This document shows, piece by piece, positions 18,538 to 27,323 of a DNA stretch of 64,000 bases. The position numbers and the translations under genes are program-made. This stretch comes from Falsiruegeria litorea R37. GTDB taxonomy: Bacteria; Pseudomonadota; Alphaproteobacteria; Rhodobacterales; Rhodobacteraceae. The notes beneath the pieces were generated by a model. The model had not been told where the DNA came from. It saw nothing but the letters and a program-made list of their open reading frames with translations, and searched no databases. The stretch covers positions 186,001 through 250,000 of the forward strand of contig NZ_FWFO01000003.1 in the NCBI RefSeq assembly GCF_900172225.1, read 5' to 3'. Positions within the stretch are counted from its first letter, which is position 1. Each line of letters begins with the position of its first letter.

Positions 18538-18594
18538 GGGGACCGTTTTCTTGAAAAGAAAACGAGGCGGAATTTTTCAAAAATTCCGCTCCCC
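18538..18594 (+). repeat. Cloverleaf-like structured spacer between serC and serA
   Basis: Two perfect AT-rich hairpins in tandem: GTTTTCTT/AAGAAAAC (18545-18552 with 18556-18563) and a 10-bp stem around a single C (18568-18588). They are enclosed by GGGGA (18538-18542) and TCCCC (18590-18594), which can pair as an outer stem. No T-run follows, so it is not an obvious terminator. It may be an RNA processing or stability element, or a dispersed repeat. Confidence 0.55.
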
Positions 18595-18624
18595 TCCCGC
18601 ACCCAGAACATAGGACCCATTCCA

Positions 18625-20220
18625 ATGGCCCCCAAAGTACTCGTTTCCGACAAACTCAGCGAAACCGCCGTTCAGATCTTTCGCGATCGCGGCATCGACG
18701 TGGATTTCCAGCCTGATCTGGGCAAGGACAAAGACAAACTGGCCGAGGTGATCGGCCAATATGACGGCCTGGCCATCCGCTCGGCCACCAAAGTGACCGA
18801 AAAGATCCTGGCCAATGCCGACAACCTCAAGGTCATCGCCCGCGCTGGCATCGGCACCGACAACATCGACAAGGATGCCGCGTCGAAAAAGGGCGTGATC
18901 GTAATGAACACGCCGTTCGGCAACATGATCACCACCGCCGAGCACGCCATTGCGATGATGTTTGCCGTTGCACGTCAAATCCCCGAGGCCAGCGAAAGCA
19001 CTCATGCCGGGAAATGGGAAAAATCCAAGTTCATGGGCACCGAACTGACCAACAAGACGCTTGGCGTCATTGGTGCGGGCAATATCGGCGGCATCGTTTG
19101 TGACCGCGCCCGTGGTCTGAAAATGAAAGTCGTCGCCTATGATCCTTTTTTGAGCGAAGAGAAGGCCGACAAGATGGGCGTTGAAAAGGTCGAACTCGAC
19201 GACCTGCTGGCGCGCGCCGATTTCATCACCCTGCACGTGCCGTTCACCGACGCCACTGCCAACATCCTGAGCCGCGAAAACCTGGCTAAGACCAAAAAAG
19301 GTGTTCGCATCATCAACTGCGCGCGTGGTGGTCTGGTCGACGAAGAAGCCCTGGCCGAGATGCTGCAATCGGGCCATGTCGCTGGTGCGGCCTTTGACGT
19401 CTTTGCCGTGGAACCGGCCAAGGACAATGCGCTCTTCAACCTGCCCAACGTGGTCTGCACGCCCCATTTGGGCGCCGCCACGACCGAGGCACAGGAAAAC
19501 GTCGCCCTGCAGGTGGCCGAGCAGATGTCGAACTATCTGCTGACCGGCGCGGTGGAAAACGCGCTGAACATGCCGTCGGTCACCGCAGAAGAGGCCAAGG
19601 TCATGGGCCCTTGGATCAAACTGGCCGGTCACTTGGGCTCTTTCGTGGGTCAGATGACGGACGAGCCGGTCAAGGCGATCAACATCCTTTATGACGGCGT
19701 CGCGGCCGAGATGAACCTGGCCGCGCTCAACTGTGCCGTGGTCGCGGGAATCATGAAAAAGTTCAACCCCGAGGTGAACATGGTCTCGGCTCCGGTTGTC
19801 GCCAAGGAACGTGGCATCCAGATTTCGACAACCAATCAGGACAAGTCGGGCGCATTTGAGGGTTATATCAAGGTTACCGTGGTCACCGACAAGCGCGAGC
19901 GTTCGATCGGTGGCACCGTGTTCAGTGATGGCAAGCCGCGCTTTATCCAGATCAAAGGCATCAACATCGACGCCGAAATCGGACGCCACATGCTCTATAC
20001 GACCAACGAGGACGTGCCAGGCATCATCGGTACATTGGGTCAGACCATGGGCGAAAACGGCGTAAACATCGCAAACTTTACCCTGGGCCGCGCTGGTGCT
20101 GGTGAAGAAGCCATCGCATTGCTTTACGTGGACGAACCCGTTCCGGCCGAAGCACGTGCCAAACTTGCAGAAACCGGCCTGTTCACCCAGATCAAGCCAC
20201 TTGAATTTGACGTCGTCTAA
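18625..20220 (+). CDS. serA: D-3-phosphoglycerate dehydrogenase
   Basis: 531 aa, the long form. Order: substrate domain (1-100), NAD-binding Rossmann domain with GVIGAGNIGG, substrate domain return with catalytic CARGGLVDE and PHLGAATTEAQ (His), an allosteric substrate-binding domain (about 320-450) and a C-terminal ACT domain (about 458-531) for serine feedback. First committed enzyme of serine synthesis. Second gene of the serC operon, ended by a strong hairpin. Confidence 0.98.
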   Translation: MAPKVLVSDKLSETAVQIFRDRGIDVDFQPDLGKDKDKLAEVIGQYDGLAIRSATKVTEKILANADNLKVIARAGIGTDNIDKDAASKKGVIVMNTPFGNMITTAEHAIAMMFAVARQIPEASESTHAGKWEKSKFMGTELTNKTLGVIGAGNIGGIVCDRARGLKMKVVAYDPFLSEEKADKMGVEKVELDDLLARADFITLHVPFTDATANILSRENLAKTKKGVRIINCARGGLVDEEALAEMLQSGHVAGAAFDVFAVEPAKDNALFNLPNVVCTPHLGAATTEAQENVALQVAEQMSNYLLTGAVENALNMPSVTAEEAKVMGPWIKLAGHLGSFVGQMTDEPVKAINILYDGVAAEMNLAALNCAVVAGIMKKFNPEVNMVSAPVVAKERGIQISTTNQDKSGAFEGYIKVTVVTDKRERSIGGTVFSDGKPRFIQIKGINIDAEIGRHMLYTTNEDVPGIIGTLGQTMGENGVNIANFTLGRAGAGEEAIALLYVDEPVPAEARAKLAETGLFTQIKPLEFDVV

Positions 20221-20242
20221 TCCGTAATTTCGACGGTGCTTT

Positions 20243-20279
20243 GAAAACGCTTCTCCAATTGAGGAGCGTTTTCTCATTT
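20243..20279 (+). terminator. Terminator behind serA
   Basis: A 13-bp stem (20243-20255 with 20261-20273, one G-U pair) and 5-nt loop is followed by TCATTT. It lies 22 bp after the serA stop. Confidence 0.75.
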
Positions 20280-20383
20280 CAAGAACATGCTTGGGACAAA
20301 GTTGACCCAAGTTGCCGTGCACTATTTTAATTCACTTGTTAACATTTATGGATATATTGGTGCCGTGCATCCAAGGACGCGTC

Positions 20384-21562
20384 ATGCCCCAAGTCCCATC
20401 TGATTCCTCAATTGACATCAATACGCTCCACCGCGATCCCTATCCGATCTATCGACGATTGCGGCGTGAAACACCTGTACTGAACGTACCTGCCTTGGGG
20501 CGAATTTTCCTGACCAAGGCAGACGATATTCGAAACGTAAAGGACAACCCTTCACTCTTTCGGTCAGGGGGCACAGAAACGCCGATGGAGCGCGCGTTCC
20601 AAGCGACGACTCTCATGCGTAAGGATGGTGATGATCACACACGTGACCGTCAGGCAATGGCGCCTGCATTCTCTCCAAGAAACCTCAAGGACCACTGGCA
20701 CGGCATCTATTTTAAAACCGCACAGGATTGTTTGGATAGACTGCCACGCAATGGCACTATTGACATATTCCATGACCTCGCCGCGCCTTATGCTGCGCGG
20801 TGTCTAGCTCATTTGCTTGGCATTGAATCGGCATCGGACGCACAGATGATCCATTGGTCACAGACGCTGATCGATGGAGCCGGTAATTTCGCGTGGAAGG
20901 CAGCCCCTTTCCAAGCGACAGATGCGGCCAATATAGAAATGAACGCGTTGTTCGAACACGAAACCAAACGACACCTTCACCAACAAGGCCCTTCCGCTCT
21001 GTCAACCATGGTCAACGCAGCCGATCCCATCGAGCTTTCGCAAATCCGTGCGAACCTGAAGATTGCCATTGGCGGGGGAATAAACGAACCACGCGATGCA
21101 CTTTGCACGATTTTGTTTGGATTGCTGACCAATCCTGAATACTTGGCCGCCACCAAAGAAGATCCCAAATGGTTCGCTGAAGCCTTCGAAGAAGGTGTTC
21201 GTTGGGTGGCGCCGATCCAAACCAGCTCTCGTCGCGCTGCTGAAGATACGGAAATTCGGAACATGCCAATTGCAAAGGATCAAATCGTGATGACGATTCA
21301 AGCCAGTGCTGGTCATGACGAAGACATCCACAAGAACCCCGAACACTTTGATCTGTTTCGCCCCAAGAAGACACATCAAAGCTTTGCCAGCGGTCCGCAT
21401 TTTTGCCAAGGCACACATGTGGCCCGGATGATGCTGATCAAGGTCATGCTCCCGTTGCTCTTTGAGCGGTTTCCAAATATCTCACTGCCTGACCCTCACA
21501 GTGTTCCCTGGTATGGCTTTGCCTTCAGGGGCCCAACCTCTTTGCCGATACGTCTGGCCTAG
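20384..21562 (+). CDS. Cytochrome P450
   Basis: 392 aa from ATG 20384 (AAGGA upstream). Heme loop FASGPHFCQG fits FxxGxHxCxG with axial Cys341, and the K-helix ExxR is EGVR near 270. The I-helix reads GGGINEP (230-236), so the usual acid-Thr proton relay pair is absent. Soluble, no membrane anchor. No ferredoxin or reductase gene is adjacent. The DNA is visibly AT-richer than its neighbours, which suggests acquisition. Substrate unknown. Confidence 0.93.
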   Translation: MPQVPSDSSIDINTLHRDPYPIYRRLRRETPVLNVPALGRIFLTKADDIRNVKDNPSLFRSGGTETPMERAFQATTLMRKDGDDHTRDRQAMAPAFSPRNLKDHWHGIYFKTAQDCLDRLPRNGTIDIFHDLAAPYAARCLAHLLGIESASDAQMIHWSQTLIDGAGNFAWKAAPFQATDAANIEMNALFEHETKRHLHQQGPSALSTMVNAADPIELSQIRANLKIAIGGGINEPRDALCTILFGLLTNPEYLAATKEDPKWFAEAFEEGVRWVAPIQTSSRRAAEDTEIRNMPIAKDQIVMTIQASAGHDEDIHKNPEHFDLFRPKKTHQSFASGPHFCQGTHVARMMLIKVMLPLLFERFPNISLPDPHSVPWYGFAFRGPTSLPIRLA

Positions 21563-21580
21563 GACATTGAAAGCCGCACG

Positions 21581-22318
21581 ATGACGACACCTGTTTATGC
21601 CATTGGTGACATTCACGGTCAGTTGGGGCTTCTCGAAGCTGCTCTCGATCGGATCGAAACGGATGGGGGCAAAGATGCACGCATCGTGTTCTTGGGTGAC
21701 TATACCGACCGGGGACCAGACAGTCGCAAGGTGCTTGATCTTTTGGTGCAAGGCAGAGCTCAAGGGCGTAATTGGATTACACTCAAGGGCAATCACGATC
21801 GAATGTTTGCCATGTTCATGCAAGACTACCCAATGAACGACAATCAGTTGCTTGTTGGCTACCATTGGCTGCACGAACGCCTTGGTGGCATCGAAACGCT
21901 GGCTTCATACGGTGTCGACGTCCCCGAGCGCGCTCGCATTCATCAAGTCCATGCATCTGCGCGCCAGGCTATTCCGTCTCAGCATGTGGCATTTCTGAAC
22001 GACTTACCTGCAGCACATCTGCAGGACGGTCTGTTGTTCGTACACGCAGGTGTCCGACCCGAAGTGGCATTTGAAAATCAGACCGAAGATGATCTGATCT
22101 GGATCAGACAAACATTTCTGGATTACCGAAAACCACATCCATGGTTGGTGGTGCATGGGCACACCCCGGCCAAACAGGCCGAACACAAAGGCAACCGCGT
22201 CAATCTCGATTCCGGCGCTGCATTTGGCGGGCCTTTGTCCGCTGCCGTGTTCGAAAACGGTGATTGCTGGTTGTTGACGGATCAAGGCCGGATGCGATTA
22301 GTTCCAGAGATCGGTTGA
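21581..22318 (+). CDS. PPP-family serine/threonine-type metallophosphatase
   Basis: 245 aa. Metal-binding motifs in order: GDIHGQ (9-14), GDYTDRGPDS (about 39-48), GNHD (about 70-73), then VHAG and HGHT. The set is that of bacterial PrpA/PphA-type protein phosphatases and related diadenosine tetraphosphatases. It follows the P450 gene by 18 bp and may share its transcript. The last 21 bp overlap the convergent cysteine synthase-like gene. Confidence 0.9.
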   Translation: MTTPVYAIGDIHGQLGLLEAALDRIETDGGKDARIVFLGDYTDRGPDSRKVLDLLVQGRAQGRNWITLKGNHDRMFAMFMQDYPMNDNQLLVGYHWLHERLGGIETLASYGVDVPERARIHQVHASARQAIPSQHVAFLNDLPAAHLQDGLLFVHAGVRPEVAFENQTEDDLIWIRQTFLDYRKPHPWLVVHGHTPAKQAEHKGNRVNLDSGAAFGGPLSAAVFENGDCWLLTDQGRMRLVPEIG

Positions 22319-23254
22319 AAGATACTTCAAACCACTGTCGCAGATCACAACGCCGATCACCCCTCCGGCCTCTGGTCCCTCCAGCAGCTTTAGTGCCGCG
22401 GCCACATTGGCCCCGGCAGAAAACCCGGCAAAGATCCCCTCTTCTTGTGCCAGCGCGCGCGTCGTCTTCCGGGCGTCTTCACCTGTCACGGTCAAGAACC
22501 CCTCAGCGCAGACACCGCGCAGGAACGTCAAATCCGGCATGGCATAGCCGCCACCTTGAATGGGATGCCCAGCTTGGGTGACCTCGTGACCGGCCAAGGT
22601 CGCAGCCCCTTCAGGTTCGACAAGATATCCGCGCAGATCGGCCTTAAATTGGCGCAAGCCTTGCATCGTTCCCGCAAAAGTCCCTCCGGAGCCAACGAAA
22701 TCCACAAATGCAGTCAGCGTGTGATCCGAGTCCGTCCAAAGCTCGGGCGCTGTAGTGGCTGCATGCGCTTGGGCATTGCCTGGATGATGAAACTGATCGG
22801 CCCGAAAAGCGCCGCGCCTTGCGGTAATCCGAGCAGCCTCTTCTTCGACCAAGGCCAGGTCCGCACCAGACACTTCGCCTGATATGCCCCCAGGGGCTTG
22901 ATCGACCAACACCACCTCGGCGCCAAGGGCTGCCATCATCCGCGCGCGCTCTTCGGAATTGCCGCGCGACATGACCGCCACAAAAGGATAGCCCTTGATT
23001 CCACAGACAATCGCCAACCCGGTGCCCATGTTGCCGCTGGTCAGTTCGACCACGGTCTGGCCGGGCACAAGACTGCCATCCGCTTCGGCTGCTTCGATGA
23101 TCCCCTTGGCCGCGCGGTCCTTTTTGGAGAACCCCGGGTTCAGATAATCCAGCTTCGCCAAGATCCGCCCCTGCAGTCCGCGTGCGGCGACCACCCGGTC
23201 CAGCCATACAGATGGCGTACCGCCAATCACATCCACGATAGAGCTGTGACCCAT
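22298..23254 (-). CDS. Cysteine synthase-family PLP enzyme
   Basis: 318 aa from ATG 23254 (AAGGGTG upstream). Fold type II: PLP Lys in NPGFSKKDRAAKG, carboxylate loop TSGNMGTG, and phosphate loop GSGGTFAG. Compared with CysK/CysM the substrate loop is TSGNMG, not TSGNTG. It could be O-acetylserine sulfhydrylase or a related cystathionine/diaminopropionate-type enzyme. Downstream of tdh on the same strand, separated from it by a GC-hairpin repeat. Confidence 0.86.
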   Translation of the reverse strand: MGHSSIVDVIGGTPSVWLDRVVAARGLQGRILAKLDYLNPGFSKKDRAAKGIIEAAEADGSLVPGQTVVELTSGNMGTGLAIVCGIKGYPFVAVMSRGNSEERARMMAALGAEVVLVDQAPGGISGEVSGADLALVEEEAARITARRGAFRADQFHHPGNAQAHAATTAPELWTDSDHTLTAFVDFVGSGGTFAGTMQGLRQFKADLRGYLVEPEGAATLAGHEVTQAGHPIQGGGYAMPDLTFLRGVCAEGFLTVTGEDARKTTRALAQEEGIFAGFSAGANVAAALKLLEGPEAGGVIGVVICDSGLKYLSTDLWN

Positions 23255-23264
23255 GTTTTCACCC

Positions 23265-23313
23265 TTTTGAAAATACTCCGGGGGAGTCGCGTGGCGACGG
23301 GGGCAGAGCCCCC
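23265..23313 (-). repeat. GC-hairpin intergenic repeat, copy 1
   Basis: Read on the minus strand it is GGGGGCTCTGCCCCC, then a GTCGC/GCGAC stem with loop CAC, then TCCCCCGGAGTATTTTC. It lies between the tdh stop and the next gene. A second copy with the same stems and a different loop is at 59241-59296. Probably acts as a terminator or REP-like element. Confidence 0.7.
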
Positions 23314-23318
23314 ATCCC

Positions 23319-24362
23319 TCAGCTCCAATCCAGAACCACCTTGCCACTCTGACCCGATTTCATCGCCGCAAACCCGGCCTCGAACTCATCGACCCGAAAA
23401 CGGTGCGTGATAACGCGGCTGACGTCCAGCCCGTTTTGCAGCATGGCAATCATCTTGTACCAGGTCTCGAACATCTCGCGGCCATAGACGCCCTTGATCG
23501 TGATCGCCTTGAACACGATGCGTGACCAATCCACCGGCGATGTGCCCGGTGGAATACCCAGCAAGGCAATCTTGCCGCCCATCACCAGCGCCTCGACCAT
23601 CTGATCCAGCGCGGCCTGAGAGCCCGACATTTCAAGCCCGACGTCGAACCCTTGGGTCAACCCGAGCTCATTGACCACATCGTTCAGATCCTTGCGCGAC
23701 ACATCAACGGCACGAACCGTGGGCACCACGTGTCCGGCCAGTTTCAAACGGTCTACATTGATGTCGGTTATCACCACGTTGCGCGCACCCGCGTGACGCG
23801 CCACCGCTGCCGCCATGATGCCGATGGGGCCTGCACCAGTGATCAACACATCTTCACCCAGCAAATCAAAGCTCAGTGCGGTGTGCACCGCATTGCCCAG
23901 AGGGTCCAGAATGGCGCCGATCTCATCCGGGATGTCATCCGGCAAGGGCACCACGTTGAAGGCGGGCAGCCGCAGGTATTCGGCAAAGGCCCCCTGCTCG
24001 TTCACGCCAATCCCGCGTGTGCCTGGATCAAGGTGAAACTTGCCCGCGCGGCTCTGACGGCTGTCAGTGCCGATCAGATGACCCTCGCCCGAGCAGCGCT
24101 GGCCCACGCTCAGACCAGTCACGTTGCGCCCAAGTTCGACGATCTCACCGGCGAACTCGTGCCCCGTGATCATCGGCACCGGCACCGTGTGTGACGCCCA
24201 TTCATCCCAGTTCCAAATGTGAATGTCGGTTCCGCAAATCCCGGTCTTGTTGACCCGTACCAATACTTCATCCGGGCCAATCTCGGGCACCGGCGCGCGC
24301 ACCTGCCACAGCCCCTCTCGGGGATGCGACTTCTCCAGAGCCTTCATCGTATTTGGTCGCAT
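23319..24362 (-). CDS. tdh: L-threonine 3-dehydrogenase
   Basis: 347 aa; ATG 24362 overlaps the kbl stop by one base and has GGGAG 8 nt upstream. Catalytic zinc ligands are present (ICGTD, GHE), as is the GAGPIG nucleotide fold and [11 protein letters not shown]. The usual structural-zinc lobe with four Cys is replaced by [16 protein letters not shown], which has none. The enzyme oxidises threonine to 2-amino-3-ketobutyrate, which Kbl then cleaves to glycine and acetyl-CoA. Confidence 0.95.
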   Translation of the reverse strand: MRPNTMKALEKSHPREGLWQVRAPVPEIGPDEVLVRVNKTGICGTDIHIWNWDEWASHTVPVPMITGHEFAGEIVELGRNVTGLSVGQRCSGEGHLIGTDSRQSRAGKFHLDPGTRGIGVNEQGAFAEYLRLPAFNVVPLPDDIPDEIGAILDPLGNAVHTALSFDLLGEDVLITGAGPIGIMAAAVARHAGARNVVITDINVDRLKLAGHVVPTVRAVDVSRKDLNDVVNELGLTQGFDVGLEMSGSQAALDQMVEALVMGGKIALLGIPPGTSPVDWSRIVFKAITIKGVYGREMFETWYKMIAMLQNGLDVSRVITHRFRVDEFEAGFAAMKSGQSGKVVLDWS

Positions 24363-25546
24363 CAGATCACTCCCAGCTCTTTGCCTACCTTGCCAAAGGC
24401 GGCCAGTGCACGGTCCAGATCCTCGCGTGTCAGGGCCGCATTCATCTGCGTCCGGATGCGCGCCTTGCCTCGCGGGACCACAGGAAAGAAGAAGCCGGAA
24501 ACATAGACACCCTCGTCAAACAGCTTGGAGGCCATCTCTTGCGCCAGGGTCGCATCGCCCAGCATCACAGGGATGATCGGGTGTTCCCCTTCAAGCAGGT
24601 CGAACCCCAGCTCGGACAGTCCTTTGCGCCAGTACACCGCGTTTTCAAACAATTGCGCGCGCAAGGCGCCCCCTTCTTCGACCAGGCGAATTGCCTCGAT
24701 CCCGGCGGCGACGATGGCAGGCGGCAGCGAGTTTGAGAACAGATAGGGCCGCGCCCGCTGCCGCAGCAGGTCGATCACTGGTTGGCGAGCAGCGATGTAA
24801 CCGCCGATTGCCCCCCCGAGTGCCTTGCCCAAAGTCCCCGTCAGAATGTCCACATCAACGCCAAAGTGATCTGGGGTGCCAGCCCCGTTCGGACCCATAA
24901 AGCCCGTGGCGTGGCAGTCGTCGACCATGACTACGGCGTCATATTTGTCCGCCAGCGCACGGATGGCGGGAAGATTGGCCAGGTAACCATCCATCGAGAA
25001 CACACCGTCGGTCGCGATCATGATATGCCGCGCACCATCCGCGCGGGCCTGTTTCAACCACGCCTCGAGGTCGTTCATGTCATTGTTCAGATAGCGATAG
25101 CGCTTGGCCTTGCACAGCCGTACCCCGTCGATGATCGAGGCGTGGTTCAAGCTGTCCGAGATGATGGCATCATCGGGGCCCAACAGCGGCTCGAACAGTC
25201 CGCCGTTGGCATCGAAACAGGCCGCAAACAGGATCGCGTCGTCCTTGTTCAGGAACTTGGCCAGGCGCTGCTCCAGCTCGCGGTGAATGTCCTGCGTACC
25301 GCAGATGAACCGGACAGAGGCCATGCCAAACCCTTTGTCCCCCATCGCGCCCTGTGCGGCCTCGATCAAAGCGGGGTGGTCCGCCAAACCCAGGTAGTTG
25401 TTGGCGCACAAGTTGATCACCTCGCGATCGCCCACGGTGATCTCGCCCCCTTGGGCGGAGGTGATCATTCGTTCGCGTTTATAAAGGCCCTCGGCTTCGA
25501 TCTGCTCAAGGGTGTCGGAAACATGGGACAAAAACGCGTGGGACAT
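24362..25546 (-). CDS. kbl: 2-amino-3-ketobutyrate CoA ligase (glycine C-acetyltransferase)
   Basis: 394 aa, AGGAGG upstream of ATG 25546. Alpha-oxoamine synthase: PLP Lys in [12 protein letters not shown], and [10 protein letters not shown] as the conserved Asp-His region. First gene of the kbl-tdh pair, translationally coupled to tdh through TGATG. The upstream DNA holds repeated CGG-N8-CCG arrangements. Confidence 0.97.
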   Translation of the reverse strand: MSHAFLSHVSDTLEQIEAEGLYKRERMITSAQGGEITVGDREVINLCANNYLGLADHPALIEAAQGAMGDKGFGMASVRFICGTQDIHRELEQRLAKFLNKDDAILFAACFDANGGLFEPLLGPDDAIISDSLNHASIIDGVRLCKAKRYRYLNNDMNDLEAWLKQARADGARHIMIATDGVFSMDGYLANLPAIRALADKYDAVVMVDDCHATGFMGPNGAGTPDHFGVDVDILTGTLGKALGGAIGGYIAARQPVIDLLRQRARPYLFSNSLPPAIVAAGIEAIRLVEEGGALRAQLFENAVYWRKGLSELGFDLLEGEHPIIPVMLGDATLAQEMASKLFDEGVYVSGFFFPVVPRGKARIRTQMNAALTREDLDRALAAFGKVGKELGVI

Positions 25547-25582
25547 GGGTGACCTCCTGATTTCGAGTCACTTTCTACCATA

Positions 25583-25642
25583 GCGGATGATTTTCCGAAA
25601 TAGAGGATTTTCACTATTGCGGATTTTTTTCCGCCACAACGG
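25583..25642 (-). promoter_or_regulatory. CGG-N8-CCG repeats upstream of kbl
   Basis: Two CGG-N8-CCG arrangements (25584-25597 and 25620-25633) lie 36 bp apart, and a third half-site ACGGAT follows. The second is inside the C-terminal codons of the neighbouring acyltransferase gene and could instead be its terminator stem. Operator role is a guess. Confidence 0.25.
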
Positions 25643-27071
25643 ATTTCATCTCATCGTACTCTGCAGAGTTTTGCTGAGCACCGTTCACATAAAGATCAAC
25701 AAGCGTTTTGATCTGCTCTGTCAGATTCGCCCTGAGTTTGATCAGATCTGCCCCAGATGCAGACACTTTCTCGAACGCCCTGCGCGATCTGAGCCTGCTG
25801 AACCATCGACGGCGGCGATCCAGAAACTCCAACGCCAGATACCCGGCTCCGGGCGCCAGGATCATTGCCGCCCAGAACGCACCCCAGCCAAAGCCATGCG
25901 GCGTGGCAAGCAGAGCTCCCAAAAGCACCGCCTGGACGATCCAACTGCCAGGAAACAGGATCAGGCTGGAAAACAGCGACCATGTGGCCATCTTATCCTC
26001 GTCCTTGCCATGCGCGACCCATCGAGACACGTGAAAAGGAACAAAGTTCAACGTTGATCCAATCAACCACATTGGCAGCAAGGCCAACAGGATCAGACCG
26101 TCCCACGCAGATGAACGCGGCGTGCTTTCTTCGACCTCCAGCCCAGAACTTTCCAACACATCATTGTAATGTTTCAGGCTGTCGCGGGCGTGCTGCACTT
26201 CGGCTGGGCAATTCCGCTTGAGCCAAGCATAGCCTTCCGAGAAAGACCGTTGAAGCTCGACCCGATCCAACATGTCGTCCGTGGTCTCGGCCTCGTCCGT
26301 GGTTGCTGCCCAAAGATCCGTGGCTTGCCGGATCATCTGCGCATCTTCCCAATTGGCGAAGCTGAGCGTGACCTGTGCAAGCCTTTCCTGGATCTTACCG
26401 GTCAGGTCGCGCACAACCGCGCGACGCGTCGCAACATCGCGGGTCGAGGTATAGACCCGGGCCTGGCGCGATATGTCCATGGGTTCGCCAACCTGGATCA
26501 GCACTCGCGAGCGGAACTTGTTCTTTTCATCAAAAGTCAGCCCTACAGGCAAAACTTGCACGCCCAGGTCTTCTCCCTGCGACTCGGCCTCGAGTGCCAT
26601 ACGGGCCGCGCCACTTTTGAACGGCAGCAAATGCGGTTGATTGTGACTGAGCCCCTCGGGGAACACCGACAGCGAGTCGCCCTGTGCCAGCACTTGGGAC
26701 GAACGGTCAAAGATCGGTTGCTCTTTGGCCGCTTTGACCCCTACGTCCTGTTGGCGAAAGATGGGCACAACACCCGCCGCTTGCAAAAGCGGGATCAGGG
26801 GCTTGTAGTTCCACAGAATGCTGGCCGCCAACAGGCGCGGCATCCGAGGCAGATAACAGCTGACCAGCACGCCATCGACCAGGCTGTTGCCATGGTTTGA
26901 GACAACCAGCACTGGACCGTTTGCGGGAAACCGTTCTGCGTTCACGACCTCGATACGACTAAAAAAAGCGGTCATGACAATGCGGCCCAGCCCGCGCAGA
27001 AAAACCTGCGTTACGCTCAACCGTTTCACCGGGATCTGCTTGGGCATTGCGGTCACTGTATCTTGCATCAT
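25614..27071 (-). CDS. Lysophospholipid/glycerol-3-phosphate acyltransferase-family membrane protein
   Basis: 485 aa from ATG 27071; 27068 is an equal alternative and the frame is open to 27218. The PlsC domain (about 15-230) has NHGNSLVDG (NHxxxxD), FPEG and a Pro-rich acceptor region. A C-terminal part has two to four membrane helices around residues 320-400. This architecture is seen in 1-acyltransferases fused to a membrane tail. Substrate not resolvable. Confidence 0.85.
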   Translation of the reverse strand: MMQDTVTAMPKQIPVKRLSVTQVFLRGLGRIVMTAFFSRIEVVNAERFPANGPVLVVSNHGNSLVDGVLVSCYLPRMPRLLAASILWNYKPLIPLLQAAGVVPIFRQQDVGVKAAKEQPIFDRSSQVLAQGDSLSVFPEGLSHNQPHLLPFKSGAARMALEAESQGEDLGVQVLPVGLTFDEKNKFRSRVLIQVGEPMDISRQARVYTSTRDVATRRAVVRDLTGKIQERLAQVTLSFANWEDAQMIRQATDLWAATTDEAETTDDMLDRVELQRSFSEGYAWLKRNCPAEVQHARDSLKHYNDVLESSGLEVEESTPRSSAWDGLILLALLPMWLIGSTLNFVPFHVSRWVAHGKDEDKMATWSLFSSLILFPGSWIVQAVLLGALLATPHGFGWGAFWAAMILAPGAGYLALEFLDRRRRWFSRLRSRRAFEKVSASGADLIKLRANLTEQIKTLVDLYVNGAQQNSAEYDEMKSVVAEKNPQ

Positions 27072-27323
27072 CGCCCCACTTTGCGCGCTTTGGGCGGTCT
27101 TCGGTCTATGTTCGTCTTTCAATTCGGTCCCACAGTGTCTTTTGATCCCGTTGACCGGAATGAGTAGGTCCCGTGGAACACGCGGTCGTACCTGTCGTGT
27201 ACGCTGGGTTTTGGCCAAGCTTACCGCGACCTACCCCATCCGACAAATGCAATCGGGCTGGACATTGGACACAGCACGCGACACCAATGGCGCGCGCCTG
27301 CCACCGCTACCAAAGGATTTGCA

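Noticed and set aside
18577-20322. 581-aa open frame on the minus strand
   Set aside because: Antisense to serA over its whole length; no domain or start signal.
27219-27323. Possible SAM riboswitch before the Cys/Met enzyme
   Set aside because: The spacer lacks a recognisable SAM-II or SAM-V pseudoknot pattern.
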